A stretch of 31,670 nt of DNA from Opitutia bacterium (GTDB lineage: Bacteria > Verrucomicrobiota > Verrucomicrobiae > Opitutales > Opitutaceae): the NCBI GenBank assembly GCA_947442255.1, contig CANEVO010000045.1, positions 1-31,670 on the forward strand, given 5' to 3'. Position 1 is the stretch's first letter. Each line of letters starts with the position of its first letter. Both the position numbers and the translations under genes were made by a program. Below the pieces are notes generated by a model that worked only from the letters and a program-made list of their open reading frames with translations, ran no database searches and was not told the origin of the DNA. Shown in pieces: positions 1 through 8,021 of the stretch.

Positions 1-1
1 G

Positions 2-223
2 ACCGATGGGACGAATGGACTGCCGTGTCTTTGGAAGTTGATTTTCAACCATGAGTGTGCCGGTTGCGGACTCTCAAGAGCGGGTGCTTTCCTCATACGG
101 GGACGAGTTTCTGAAGCGTTATCGGCAAATTGGCTGATACTACCGACCGTAGGTCTTGCTGCATTACATATTTACTCCTTGATTTCTAAGGAACTAAAAA
201 TCCAACGTTCAACTAATCATTAA
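2..223 (+). CDS. DUF2752 family small membrane protein, 3' part
   Basis: The reading frame is open from the left edge, so the true start lies outside the window; a TTG at 38 is an unlikely start because it would cut into the conserved domain. The visible 73 codons read GLPCLWKLIFNHECAGCGLS and continue with a hydrophobic segment LPTVGLAALHIYSLI. The Cys-x-x-Cys-Gly-Leu-[ST]-Arg core followed about 20 residues later by an Asn-Trp and a membrane helix is the hallmark of DUF2752, a family of small predicted inner-membrane proteins without known activity. The gene ends five bases before the TM2-domain gene, so the two are probably co-transcribed and perhaps translationally coupled; these two families are often found together. 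Base composition is much AT-richer than the genes to the right, which suggests separate ancestry. The family call is fairly sure; the role is unknown. Confidence 0.75.
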   Translation, partial: TDGTNGLPCLWKLIFNHECAGCGLSRAGAFLIRGRVSEALSANWLILPTVGLAALHIYSLISKELKIQRSTNH

Positions 224-228
224 AACAT

Positions 229-531
229 ATGGCCGAACTAAGTGCATTTGAAATCGCCGAAATGACTAAATCATTAACGGATTCTCAACGTATGATTTTC
301 AATCAACAATACTCGTCGGATAAAAAGGACCGGGGCACGACCGTTATTTTGGCTTTGTTTTGGTATGATAGAATTTGGCTAGGAGATATTTCGACCGGAA
401 TCATTAAAATATTAACTTTAGGTGGATGCGGAATCTGGATGATAATTGACCTTTTTTCAGCATCTTCGCGAGCGGATGAATACAACCGAAATAAAGCACG
501 AGAAATCCTGCAAGGCATTCAAGTGACCTGA
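229..531 (+). CDS. TM2 domain-containing protein
   Basis: A 100-residue protein with a soluble N-terminal half (1-37) and a TM2 domain in the second half: a first helix around VILALFWYDRIWLGD, then GIIKILTLGGCGIWMIIDLF as the second helix, with the usual Gly-rich turn (TLGG-GIW) and Asp in the second helix. A charged tail SRADEYNRNKAREIL follows. TM2 proteins are small two-helix membrane proteins of unknown biochemical function. The ATG lies five bases after the upstream DUF2752 stop and no Shine-Dalgarno motif is visible, consistent with translational coupling. The gene is strikingly AT-rich (codons such as AAA, AAT, ATT, TTA dominate) compared with the GC-rich genes that make up the rest of the window. 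Its stop codon is the first base group of the palindromic element that follows. Confidence 0.8.
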   Translation: MAELSAFEIAEMTKSLTDSQRMIFNQQYSSDKKDRGTTVILALFWYDRIWLGDISTGIIKILTLGGCGIWMIIDLFSASSRADEYNRNKAREILQGIQVT

Positions 532-616
532 CCCCGAAAATTTGAGCCGCCTTGGGTGTTAGTCTGGGCCTTTTAGGGCCGCAGACTAACATTACAAGTG
601 GACCAGATTTCGGGGG
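529..616. repeat. Imperfect long palindrome (MITE-like or IS-end remnant)
   Basis: The left arm starts TGACCCCGAAAATTT and ends TGTTAGTCTGGGCC; the reverse complement of the right arm starts TGATCCCCCGAAATCT and ends in the same TGTTAGTCTG. The inner stem is a perfect 10 bp (557-566 with 582-591), extended by GGCC on each side of a TTTTAG loop; CTTG (551-554) pairs with CAAG (595-598), and the outer parts match imperfectly. Such a two-armed structure with a TGACCTGACCCC-like end resembles terminal inverted repeats of IS elements brought together, or a MITE. It overlaps the stop codon of the TM2 gene. No transposase is present. It could also act as a bidirectional terminator. Confidence 0.5.
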
Positions 617-876
617 ATCACCGCAAGCCCCTCTGGCATCGCCCTTGCCTCCCCTTTTGGGGAATTTTTTTGAGCCGGAGCGGACCAATCCCGATTCGAC
701 GCCGATAACGGCGGATGCATCCCCTCCCCCATCCCGTCAAGGCGTGACTAGGTTGCCTGCATGTGGTCCCGTATCCTTCCGCATCCCCTTTGTTTCCGTC
801 CGAATCCTTCCGTTTTACGCTTCCGCTGGCGTGTTTGCTCCCTTTCCGTTCCCTAGCTTATCGCTCCCTCTGTAGT
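532..876. other. Gene-free stretch between TM2 gene and tRNA-Leu
   Basis: No convincing gene is present. It holds, in order, most of the palindrome described separately, a small CCCC-TTTT-GGGG hairpin with a T-run, and a pyrimidine-rich tract (770-850) in which TTCCG recurs five times (777, 794, 808, 821, 844). The tract lies directly downstream of the tRNA-Leu 3' end. I see no exact copy of the tRNA 3' end that would mark an attachment site. Confidence 0.5.
651..671 (+). terminator. Possible weak rho-independent terminator
   Basis: CCCC (651-654), TTTT loop, GGGG (659-662), then AA and seven T residues (665-671). The stem is only 4 bp but all G-C, and the T-run is long. In the plus orientation it would end transcripts of the DUF2752-TM2 pair about 120 bases after the last stop codon. 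The short stem keeps confidence low. Confidence 0.35.
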
Positions 877-960
877 TGGTGCCCGGGACAGGACTCGAAC
901 CTGCACGCCTTACGGCAAAGGCTTCTAAGACCTTCGTGTCTGCCATTCCACCACCCGGGC
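877..960 (-). tRNA. tRNA-Leu (UAG anticodon), CCA encoded
   Basis: Read on the minus strand from 960, the acceptor 5' strand GCCCGGG pairs with CCCGGGC just before the discriminator A and an encoded CCA (877-879). The anticodon stem AAGGT/GCCTT closes a seven-base loop CTTAGAA, giving anticodon TAG, which reads CUA (and by wobble other CUN) leucine codons. A long variable arm with TGCCGTAAGGCG follows, as expected of a class II tRNA, and the T-loop reads GGTTCGAGTCC. Total length is 84 bases. The 3' end faces the AT-rich segment to the left, the side on which tRNA-targeted integration would place foreign DNA. The flanking 961-1033 holds no clear promoter. Confidence 0.97.
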
Positions 961-1033
961 GCGGGCCACTGCTTCGGCGCCGAATGTCCCGAGTCGCCCC
1001 GCCCGCGGCAAGCGCCGAAATCATCCGCCCGGC

Positions 1034-2608
1034 TTACCGCGCCGTGATCGTCGGAAGAAACGCCGGGGGCCGCCGGGCGTGCGTGTGCGATTCAAAGTCC
1101 GCCGCCAGCGCGAGCAGCTTGGGCTCGCTCCAGGCCCGGCCGAAAAACAGGAACCCGACGGGCAGGCCCGCCACGTCCGCCACCGGCACCGTCACGCTCG
1201 GGTAACCCGCCAGTGCGGCCGGCGCCGAGCCGCCCCCGCCCGGCCCCTTCGCGCCAAAAACCGGGTCGCCACCGGCCGGCGGTGCGATCAGGGCGGCCGG
1301 CGAATTCGCCACCGACACCAGCGCATCGAGGTAATGCTTGTCCATGAGCGCATCGACTCCCTCCGTCCGCCCAAGGCGCCGGCAGGCGGCGCGCGCCTCG
1401 AGACAGGCGGCGTCCGTCAGCGGTCCCTTGGCCTGCGCCCGCAGAAAATACTGCTGGCCGAACAGCGGCTGTTCCCGCGCCCAGTGCTCGTCGTTGAACC
1501 TGATGAGGTCGGCCATTGTTTTCATCGGCGACGCCGGCCCGAGCTCGGCCAGGTAGGCGTCGATGCCCGCCTTCATCTCGTAAAGCATGACCTCGATGCG
1601 CGGAGCGGAGGCCGCGGCCAGCCCGGGAAACTCCCCCACCTCAATCACCGCGGCCCCCGCGGCGCGGAGCGCGGCCAGCGCCGCTGCCTGCACGGCGTCG
1701 AGGTCGGGGCGCAATCCGGCAAGCCGCACGAAGCCGATCCGCGCGCCCCGCAGCGCGCCGGCGGGCAATGCCGCCGCCAGCTTCTCCGGCAGGCCGACCG
1801 GCAATCCCTGCGTCGCCGCGTCGCGCGCATCCACCCCGGCGAGCGCGGCCAGCACCAGCGCCGCATCCCGCACCGTACGCGTCATCGGTCCCGCGGTGTC
1901 GAGGGTCGCCGCGATCGGGATCACGCCGCTGCGGCTCACGAGGCCAACGGTCGGCTTGAAGCCCACGATGCCGCACGCCGATGACGGCGAAATGATCGAG
2001 CCGCTCGTCTCCGTGCCGATGGCCACCACGCACAGGTTGGCCGCCACCGCGGCCGCCGAGCCGGAGCTGGAACCCGACGGCGAACGATCGAGCACGTAGG
2101 GATTGCGCGTCTGCCCGCCGCGCCCGCTCCACCCGCTGATGGAACGCTCGCCGCGAAAATTCGCCCACTCGCTCAGGTTGGTCTTGCCGAGAATTACCGC
2201 CCCAGCCTCGCGCAGCCGGGCGACCAGATGCGCATCGCGCGGCGGCTTCAAGCCGACGAGCGCGAGCGAGCCCGCGGTCGTTTCCATCCGATCCGCCGTC
2301 GCGATGTTATCCTTGAGGAGAATCGGGATGCCGTGCAGCGGCCCGCGCACGCGGCCCGCCTTCCGCTCCGCATCGAGCTGGGTCGCGATCGCCAACGCGT
2401 CGGGATTCAGTTCGATGATCGCATTGATTTTCGGGCCGGCCTGGTCGACGTCCGCGATGCGTTGCAAATACGCGGCGGTGAGTTCGCGCGCCGTCAGCGA
2501 ACCGGCCGCCATGCGCGTCTGAAGGTCGTCGATCGTCGCCTCGGCAAAAAGAAAAGCCGGCTCCGCGGCCCGCGCACAAGCCAGACCCAGGCAGCCCAGG
2601 AGAAACAT
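1034..2608 (-). CDS. Secreted amidase signature-family hydrolase
   Basis: An amidase-signature enzyme that should hydrolyse amide bonds with a Ser-cisSer-Lys triad. With the start used here (524 residues) the catalytic lysine is about K99 (ILLKDNI), the cis-serine about S180 in SPSGSSSGSA, and the nucleophile S204 in GTETSGSI; the usual GGS before the nucleophile reads SGS. The Gly-Phe-Lys-Pro-Thr segment after it is also conserved. The ATG at 2608 gives MFLLGCLGLACARA then AEPAF, a short signal-like peptide, so export is likely. An in-frame start further upstream (2701 or 2692) would lie inside the ATCCGT repeat and add a basic stretch (FARFAGKQCRQ) that would make a better n-region, so the start is uncertain. 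Subunit A of the Glu-tRNA(Gln) amidotransferase is less likely because of the leader and the absence of gatB/gatC. It lies downstream of psd on the same strand. Confidence 0.85.
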   Translation of the reverse strand: MFLLGCLGLACARAAEPAFLFAEATIDDLQTRMAAGSLTARELTAAYLQRIADVDQAGPKINAIIELNPDALAIATQLDAERKAGRVRGPLHGIPILLKDNIATADRMETTAGSLALVGLKPPRDAHLVARLREAGAVILGKTNLSEWANFRGERSISGWSGRGGQTRNPYVLDRSPSGSSSGSAAAVAANLCVVAIGTETSGSIISPSSACGIVGFKPTVGLVSRSGVIPIAATLDTAGPMTRTVRDAALVLAALAGVDARDAATQGLPVGLPEKLAAALPAGALRGARIGFVRLAGLRPDLDAVQAAALAALRAAGAAVIEVGEFPGLAAASAPRIEVMLYEMKAGIDAYLAELGPASPMKTMADLIRFNDEHWAREQPLFGQQYFLRAQAKGPLTDAACLEARAACRRLGRTEGVDALMDKHYLDALVSVANSPAALIAPPAGGDPVFGAKGPGGGGSAPAALAGYPSVTVPVADVAGLPVGFLFFGRAWSEPKLLALAADFESHTHARRPPAFLPTITAR

Positions 2609-2680
2609 TTGCCGGCATTGTTTGCCCGCAAATCTCGCGAAAGGACCCGAAAAAAAGCCATGCCGGGTTTGGTAGTATTT

Positions 2681-2708
2681 ATCCGTTTTCATCCGTGTCA
2701 TCCGTGGC
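2681..2708. repeat. ATCCGT-based short repeat unit
   Basis: ATCCGT occurs three times in 25 bases (2681, 2691, 2700) in the pattern ATCCGTTTTC, ATCCGTGTC, ATCCGTGGC. It lies in the gap between the psd stop codon and the amidase gene. From memory, closely similar ATCCGTGTCATCCGTGG elements are scattered between genes in verrucomicrobial and related genomes; within this window I see only this one copy. Read on the minus strand it gives false in-frame ATG codons that can mislead the amidase start. Confidence 0.55.
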
Positions 2709-2737
2709 GGGTTGTTTCCGAGCTAGTGGGGAAAACG

Positions 2738-3637
2738 TCATGGCGCCTCGCCCAGCCGATCGCCCATCTTGGCGTAGAGTTCCGTGTAGGCGGCGCTCTG
2801 CTGCACGAGATCGGCATCGAACCGGATCCGGCCGCGCTGGAAAAGCGTGATCACGCACGAACCGCCGAACGCAAAGAGGCCCTTCTCGTCGCCCTTGGCC
2901 ACCGCCCGGCCCGGCACAAAGCCCTGCCGGATGGCGCCGACATTCGTCGCCCCGACCTCGATCATCGCCACGGGGCCGAACCGCGGCGACTCGATCAGCG
3001 TGATCTCGCGCTTGTTCTCGACCAGGTAGCGCAACCGGCGGCGGAGCGCGACGGGGCTCACCGAATAAAGCCAGCCGGGAACGGGCCGCGACTCCGCGGG
3101 CGTGCCGGCGACCGGGAAATGGAAGCGGTGATAATCCACCGGGCAGAGCCGCGAGATCAGCATCGCGCCGCCGACAAACGGCCGGGCGGCCGCCTCGTCG
3201 CCGAACAGATCCATCAGCGAGAATTTGAAGCCCTTCACATAAAAACCCTCCGCCGCGTCGACGTCGGGGAAAGCGAGATGGCGGCCATCGGCCGGAAAAA
3301 CCGCGGTCGTTTCGCCGGCTGCAATCGGCCGCACCCCGGGCTTGAGCGCGCGATAGAAAAACTCGTTGAACGTCTTGTAGTCGAACGGCGACTTCGCGAA
3401 CTCCTCCACGTCGATATTGTATTCGGCAATGAAGGGCATGATCCGCAGCGAGCTCACGGACTGGTTCATCTTGTGGCCGTACCACTGGGAAAAGAACGCG
3501 CGCCGCGCCAGGAGCCAGACGAAGAAGCGACCCGCCGGATTCTCGTAGGCGAAGCGCAGCCATTTTTCGCCGAAAACCTGCTCGGTCTTCAGCGTGCGCG
3601 TGTAACGATCGAAGTAGCGGATGGGTGCGGCCGGCAT
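2738..3637 (-). CDS. psd: Phosphatidylserine decarboxylase proenzyme
   Basis: Converts phosphatidylserine to phosphatidylethanolamine at the inner membrane; the proenzyme cleaves itself to make a pyruvoyl cofactor. The 299-residue length, the opening RYFDRYTRTLKTEQVFGE and the FNEFFYRALKPGVRPI segment fit the type II, clostridial-like branch. The self-cleavage site is the GGS at 258-260 (FAFGGSCVITLF), so S260 becomes the pyruvoyl group. The supporting residues are D117 (FPADGRH) and a histidine of DYHRFHFP (H170 or H173). The gene precedes the amidase on the same strand with the ATCCGT repeat between them, so co-transcription is possible. No phosphatidylserine synthase gene (pssA) lies nearby. 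The start ATG at 3637 fits the family N-terminus well. Function is near certain. Confidence 0.95.
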   Translation of the reverse strand: MPAAPIRYFDRYTRTLKTEQVFGEKWLRFAYENPAGRFFVWLLARRAFFSQWYGHKMNQSVSSLRIMPFIAEYNIDVEEFAKSPFDYKTFNEFFYRALKPGVRPIAAGETTAVFPADGRHLAFPDVDAAEGFYVKGFKFSLMDLFGDEAAARPFVGGAMLISRLCPVDYHRFHFPVAGTPAESRPVPGWLYSVSPVALRRRLRYLVENKREITLIESPRFGPVAMIEVGATNVGAIRQGFVPGRAVAKGDEKGLFAFGGSCVITLFQRGRIRFDADLVQQSAAYTELYAKMGDRLGEAP

Positions 3638-4113
3638 GTGGTTCGAATCTCGTGCAAAGCCGTCTCACCGCAAAGGAAGAAATGCGAGCGTCGGCCGGGC
3701 GGGCGGTGGAACCCGGTCCGGTCCCGCCTTCGTCGATTCGGGGTGCGAGGCTCAAATCGAATTCTGGCCAACGGGCCAGAATTCCCCGCCGGGGATGCAG
3801 GCGCCCATCTCCGCTGCCCTGACCGAGCCCGAGCTTGTCCGCCTGAGGCGGGTACACCCGCCGCCCCGGGCCCCGCATCACGGATGATGTGACACTGGCC
3901 GGAAAGCGGCACCTCCATTTCAACCTCGTTCGTCGATCATCGAACGACCAAGCGGCGATGATGGCATCGGCGACGGCGAACGCTCACCCGGCGAACTGGC
4001 GTTGAACCTGTAAGAGTTGCAGGTTCGAGGATTCCCCGTACTAATTTGTAGCATTAGAGCTCCCGCCCCAACGGGAATCTGCTGCTTCGATCCACGCCAA
4101 CGCCCCGGAAATC
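3638..4113. other. Gene-free divergent intergenic region with several hairpins
   Basis: This 476-base region lies between the divergent psd and PQQ-propeller genes. No credible gene is seen in it. It holds four dyads: GAATTCTGGCC/GGCCAGAATTC (3759-3784, listed separately), CCGCC-TGA-GGCGG (3839-3851), TCGTTCG/CGAACGA around an 8-base loop (3926-3947), and GAACCTG/CAGGTTC around a 9-base loop (4004-4026). None is followed by a T-run on either strand, so they do not look like intrinsic terminators. Promoters for both flanking genes are expected here, but no convincing -35/-10 pair was found. Confidence 0.55.
3759..3784. promoter_or_regulatory. Perfect 11-bp inverted repeat, possible operator
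   Basis: GAATTCTGGCC (3759-3769) and GGCCAGAATTC (3774-3784) are perfect reverse complements around a four-base loop AACG. The element lies 122 bases upstream of the psd start and about 330 bases upstream of the propeller gene. An 11-bp perfect arm is unlikely by chance and could be a dimeric regulator site or an RNA hairpin of a long leader. There is no T-run, so a terminator is unlikely. Confidence 0.4.
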
Positions 4114-5358
4114 ATGAAACGCACGCTGAAGATCCTGACCCGCCCCCTCGCCCTGGCCATGATGCTGCCGGCCGTGTTGTCCGCCGCCAACTTCGACTGG
4201 CCGCAATGGCGCGGGCCGGACCGCACGGCCGTCTCCAAGGAAACGGGGTTGCACAAGGCGTGGCCGGCGGGAGGCCCCAAACGCGTCTGGCTCTATCAGA
4301 ACGCCGGCAACGGGTACTCGGGCCCGGCGATCGCCCACGGCAAATATTTCACCCTCGGCACCCGGGACGGCAGCGAGTTTCTCATCGTACTCGATGCCGA
4401 CACGGGCAAGGAACTCTGGGCGGCCAAGTTGAGCGGCATCCTCGACAACGACTGGGGCGACGGTCCGCGGGGCACGCCGACGGTGGACGGCGATCGCGTC
4501 TATGCCTTGAGCGGCCCGGGCAACCTCATCTGCGCCAGCGTCGCGGATGGAAAGATCCTGTGGCAGGCCATCATGAAGGATCTCGGCGGAAAAACGCCCA
4601 ACTGGGGTTACACCGAATCCGTGCTGGTCGACGGCGTCATGGTTCTCTGCACCCCCGGCGGAACCAAGGGCGCCATGGCCGCCCTCGACAAAATGACGGG
4701 CAAGGTACTCTGGCAATCGACGGGATTCACCGACCCCGCGCACTATTCATCGATCGTTCCCGCGCGGATCAACGGTACGCACCAGTATGTCCAGCGCACG
4801 GAGAAGAGCGTCGTCGGGATCGCGGCCAAGGACGGCAAGCTGCTGTGGCAAACCGATTTTCCCGGCCGGACCGCCGTGATCCCCACCCCGATCGTCAAAG
4901 ACAACGCCGTCTACGTGACGGCCGGTTACGGCGCGGGCTGCAAGATGGTCAGGATCGGCGCCAACAACGCCGTCACCACGGTCTATGAGAACAAAGTGAT
5001 GAAGAACCATCACGGTGGCGTGATCCTGGTGGGTGATCATGTTTACGGTCACAACGATGTCTCGTGGGGGTGTCAGGACTTCGCGACCGGTGAAGAAGTC
5101 TGGAGCCACCGGGGCCTGGGCAAGGGCGCGGTCGGCTATGCGGACGGCATGCTCTACTGCGTGGAGGAAGCCAGCGGCACGGTGGTCCTCGCCGAAGCCT
5201 CGCCAAAAGCGTGGAAGGAACATGGCCGGTTCAAGCTCGATCCCCAGACCAAGATCCGCAGTTCGCGCGGCCGGATCTGGACACACCCCGTGATCAGCAA
5301 CGGGAAGCTGTACCTGCGCGACCAGGACCTGATCTATTGCTACGACCTCAGGGGATAA
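4114..5358 (+). CDS. Secreted PQQ-like beta-propeller repeat protein
   Basis: A 414-residue exported protein. Residues 1-24 form a signal peptide (basic MKRTLKILTR, hydrophobic core, LSA before ANFDW). The mature protein opens with WPQWRGPDRTAVSKETGL, a segment typical of a large group of planctomycete and verrucomicrobial PQQ-like propeller proteins. Blade signatures of the form G-K-x-L-W recur at 98-102 (GKELW), 146-150 (GKILW), 196-200 (GKVLW), 241-245 (GKLLW) and 326-330 (GEEVW), each after an Asp-x-x-Thr-Gly or Ala-x-Asp-Gly turn. The fold resembles BamB, but the protein lacks a lipobox. I see no catalytic residues of quinoprotein dehydrogenases, so a scaffold or binding role is more likely than redox activity. 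It stands alone between divergent psd and convergent clpB. Fold confident, function unknown. Confidence 0.88.
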   Translation: MKRTLKILTRPLALAMMLPAVLSAANFDWPQWRGPDRTAVSKETGLHKAWPAGGPKRVWLYQNAGNGYSGPAIAHGKYFTLGTRDGSEFLIVLDADTGKELWAAKLSGILDNDWGDGPRGTPTVDGDRVYALSGPGNLICASVADGKILWQAIMKDLGGKTPNWGYTESVLVDGVMVLCTPGGTKGAMAALDKMTGKVLWQSTGFTDPAHYSSIVPARINGTHQYVQRTEKSVVGIAAKDGKLLWQTDFPGRTAVIPTPIVKDNAVYVTAGYGAGCKMVRIGANNAVTTVYENKVMKNHHGGVILVGDHVYGHNDVSWGCQDFATGEEVWSHRGLGKGAVGYADGMLYCVEEASGTVVLAEASPKAWKEHGRFKLDPQTKIRSSRGRIWTHPVISNGKLYLRDQDLIYCYDLRG

Positions 5359-5415
5359 TCGCGAAGGCTTCCTTGGATCCGGAGGCGCGCCGCCCCCGAC
5401 GCGCACCGAGTCCGC

Positions 5416-8001
5416 TTATTTCATCACCAGTTCGTCGTCCTTCACCAAAAACTTCACCTCGCTGCCCTCGGTGACGGCGCCGCCGATGAGCGCGCGGGCG
5501 AGCTTCGTCTCGATGTTGCGCTGCAGGAAACGCTTGAGCGGACGTGCCCCGAAGACCGGGTCGTAACCCTTCTCGGCCGCCCATTCCTTCGCCTTCTTGT
5601 CGAGCACCACGGTCACGCGGCGGTCGGCGAGGCGCTTGTTCAAGTCGGCGAGCAGTAGGTCGACGATCGTCGTGATCTCCTCGAGCGTCAGCGGCTTGAA
5701 GAGGATCGTCTCGTCGATCCGGTTGAGAAATTCCGGCCGGAAGGATTTGCGCAGCTCCATCATCACACTCTCGCGCACACTTTCCGGGATCGTGTCGCCG
5801 GTCACGCCTTCGAGCAGGAAGCGCGAACCGAGGTTCGAGGTCATGATGATGATCGTGTTCTTGAAATCCACCGTGCGGCCCTGGCTGTCGGTGATGCGGC
5901 CGTCGTCGAGCACCTGCAGCAGCACGTTGAAGACGTCCGGATGCGCTTTCTCGATTTCGTCGAAGAGGATCACGGCATAGGGCTTGCGCCGCACCGCCTC
6001 GGTGAGCTGCCCGCCCTCGTCGTAGCCGACGTAGCCCGGGGGCGCGCCGATCATCCGCGCCACACTGTGCTTCTCCATGTATTCCGACATGTCGATGCGC
6101 ACCATCGCGGCCTCGGTGTCGAAGAGCGTTTCCGCGAGGGTCTTGGCGAGCTCGGTCTTGCCGACGCCCGTCGGCCCGAGGAACAGAAAGCTGCCCACCG
6201 GGCGGCGTGGGTCCTTGATGCCGCTGCGCGCGCGCAGGATGGCCTCGGTCACGAGCGTCACCGCCTCGTGCTGGCCGATCACCCGCTGGTGCAGCACGTC
6301 CTCCAGCCGGAGGAGCTTGTCCTTCTCGCCCTCGACGAGCCGCGTGACGGGCACGCCGCTCCACTTCGAAACGATCTCGGCGATTTCCTCCTCGGAAACC
6401 TCCTCCTTGAAGAGCGTGGTCTGACCGCGGCCCGCCTTCTCGAGTTTCTTCAACTCCTCCTCCATCTGCGGGATCTTCCCATGGCGCAGCTCGGCGACCT
6501 TGTTGAGGTCGTAGGCGCGCTCCGCCTTTTCCATTTCGAGGCGCGCGGCCTCGATCGCCTCGCGGAGCTTGCGCGTCTTGTCGACGGCCCCTTTTTCCTT
6601 TTCCCAATGGAGCTTGATGCCCTTCGCTTTTTCGCGGGCCTCGGCCAGCTCCGCGCGCAGCGACTCGAGCCGCCGCTTGCTGGCGTCGTCCTTCTCCTTC
6701 GCCAACGCGGTTTCCTCGATCTCGAGACGCAGCACCTTGCGGGTGAGTTCGTCGAGCTCCTGCGGCATCGAATCCATCTCGGTGCGGATCATCGCGCAGG
6801 CCTCGTCCATCAAATCGATCGCCTTGTCCGGCAGAAAACGGTCGGTGATGTAGCGGTTCGAAAGCGTGACGGCGCTTACCAGCGCGTTGTCCTGGATGCG
6901 CACCCCGTGGTACAGCTCGAAGCGCTCCTTGATGCCGCGGAGGATGGAAAGCGCATCCTCGACGCTCGGCTGGTCGACAACGACGGGCTGGAAGCGGCGC
7001 TCAAGCGCGGCGTCCTTCTCGATGTGCTTGCGATACTCGTCGAGCGTGGTCGCGCCGATACAGTGCAACTCGCCGCGCGCCAGCATGGGCTTGAGCAGGT
7101 TGCCCGCGTCCATCGCGCCCTCGGTCTTGCCCGCGCCGACGATGACGTGGAGTTCGTCGATAAAGAGAATGATCCGGCCGTCGCTCGCCTTCACCTCGCC
7201 GAGCACGGCCTTGAGGCGCTCCTCGAACTCGCCGCGATACTTCGCGCCGGCGACGAGGGCGCCCATGTCGAGGGAGAAGATGGTTTTGTCCTTCAAGCCC
7301 TCGGGCACGTCGCCGCGCAGGATGCGCTGGGCGAGGCCCTCGACGATGGCGGTCTTACCCACGCCGGGTTCGCCGATGAGGACGGGGTTGTTTTTCGTTT
7401 TGCGCGAGAGGATGCGGATCGCGCGGCGGATCTCGTCATCACGGCCGATGACGGGGTCGACCTTGCCCTTGCGCGCCTGCGCCACGAGATCGATGCCGTA
7501 TTTTTCCAGCGCGGCGTAGGTCGTCTCGGGATTGTCGGTCGTCACGCGCTGGGAGCCGCGCACCTCCTTGAGCGCCTTCAGGATCTTCGCGCGATCGAGG
7601 CCGAAGCTCTTGAACAGTTTCTTGAGCGCGTCGGGCTTGCCGACGTCGATGAGCCCGAGCAGCAGGTGCTCGACGGAAACGAAATCGTCGTTGAGCGACT
7701 TGGCCTCGTTCTCGGCGCGGGTGAGCACCTCGTTGACGGATTGGGTGACGTAGATCTTCGAGGTGTCGACGCTGCCGGTGACCTTGGGCAACCGCTCCAG
7801 CTCGCGCTCGACGGCGAGTTGCACCGCGCCCGCGGTGATGGCCAGTTTTTCGAGCAGGCCCGGGACGACGCCATTCTCCTGCGCGCCGAGCGCGGCCAGC
7901 AGGTGCCACGTGTCGACCTCGCTGTGATTGAGGCGACGGGCGGTGTTCTGCGCGTCGGTCACCGCCTGACGCGACATCTGGGTCAATTTCGCGAAGTCCA
8001 T
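5416..8001 (-). CDS. clpB: ATP-dependent disaggregase chaperone ClpB
   Basis: Cytoplasmic Hsp100 hexamer that threads aggregated proteins through its pore together with DnaK. The 861 residues match the usual ClpB length. In order: double Clp-N domain (1-150); first AAA+ module with Walker A GEPGVGKT at 210-217 and Walker B ending IDELH at 281-285; the middle coiled-coil propeller (about 405-525, Lys/Glu-rich) that separates ClpB from ClpA and ClpC; second AAA+ module with Walker A GPTGVGKT at 609-616 and the pore segment [12 protein letters not shown] at 653-664. No ClpP-binding IGL/F loop was noticed. The start is fixed by a strong Shine-Dalgarno. The gene follows coaX by 137 bases on the same strand. 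No CIRCE inverted repeat or obvious heat-shock promoter is visible in that gap, so its control is unclear. Confidence 0.97.
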   Translation of the reverse strand: MDFAKLTQMSRQAVTDAQNTARRLNHSEVDTWHLLAALGAQENGVVPGLLEKLAITAGAVQLAVERELERLPKVTGSVDTSKIYVTQSVNEVLTRAENEAKSLNDDFVSVEHLLLGLIDVGKPDALKKLFKSFGLDRAKILKALKEVRGSQRVTTDNPETTYAALEKYGIDLVAQARKGKVDPVIGRDDEIRRAIRILSRKTKNNPVLIGEPGVGKTAIVEGLAQRILRGDVPEGLKDKTIFSLDMGALVAGAKYRGEFEERLKAVLGEVKASDGRIILFIDELHVIVGAGKTEGAMDAGNLLKPMLARGELHCIGATTLDEYRKHIEKDAALERRFQPVVVDQPSVEDALSILRGIKERFELYHGVRIQDNALVSAVTLSNRYITDRFLPDKAIDLMDEACAMIRTEMDSMPQELDELTRKVLRLEIEETALAKEKDDASKRRLESLRAELAEAREKAKGIKLHWEKEKGAVDKTRKLREAIEAARLEMEKAERAYDLNKVAELRHGKIPQMEEELKKLEKAGRGQTTLFKEEVSEEEIAEIVSKWSGVPVTRLVEGEKDKLLRLEDVLHQRVIGQHEAVTLVTEAILRARSGIKDPRRPVGSFLFLGPTGVGKTELAKTLAETLFDTEAAMVRIDMSEYMEKHSVARMIGAPPGYVGYDEGGQLTEAVRRKPYAVILFDEIEKAHPDVFNVLLQVLDDGRITDSQGRTVDFKNTIIIMTSNLGSRFLLEGVTGDTIPESVRESVMMELRKSFRPEFLNRIDETILFKPLTLEEITTIVDLLLADLNKRLADRRVTVVLDKKAKEWAAEKGYDPVFGARPLKRFLQRNIETKLARALIGGAVTEGSEVKFLVKDDELVMK

Positions 8002-8012
8002 AATTTGATGGT

Positions 8013-8021
8013 ATCACCTCC
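8013..8021 (-). promoter_or_regulatory. Strong Shine-Dalgarno of clpB
   Basis: On the minus strand GGAGGTGAT ends 11 bases before the ATG at 8001. It is close to a full anti-16S match and the clearest ribosome binding site I noticed in the window, where most genes have weak or no such motif. It fixes the clpB start and suggests high translation on demand. Confidence 0.7.

Noticed and set aside
2609..2701. N-terminal extension of the amidase from the ATG at 2701
   Set aside because: The extra 31 residues are partly encoded by the ATCCGT repeat and are not part of the amidase domain. It is kept only as an alternative start because it would add a basic n-region.
2228..3892. Long plus-strand frame (554 codons) across the amidase start and psd
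   Set aside because: It crosses two well-supported genes on the other strand and has no recognisable domain; shadow of high GC content.
3990..4040. tRNA-like look of the GAACCTG...CAGGTTCGAGG sequence
   Set aside because: The T-arm resemblance is not accompanied by acceptor, D or anticodon stems.
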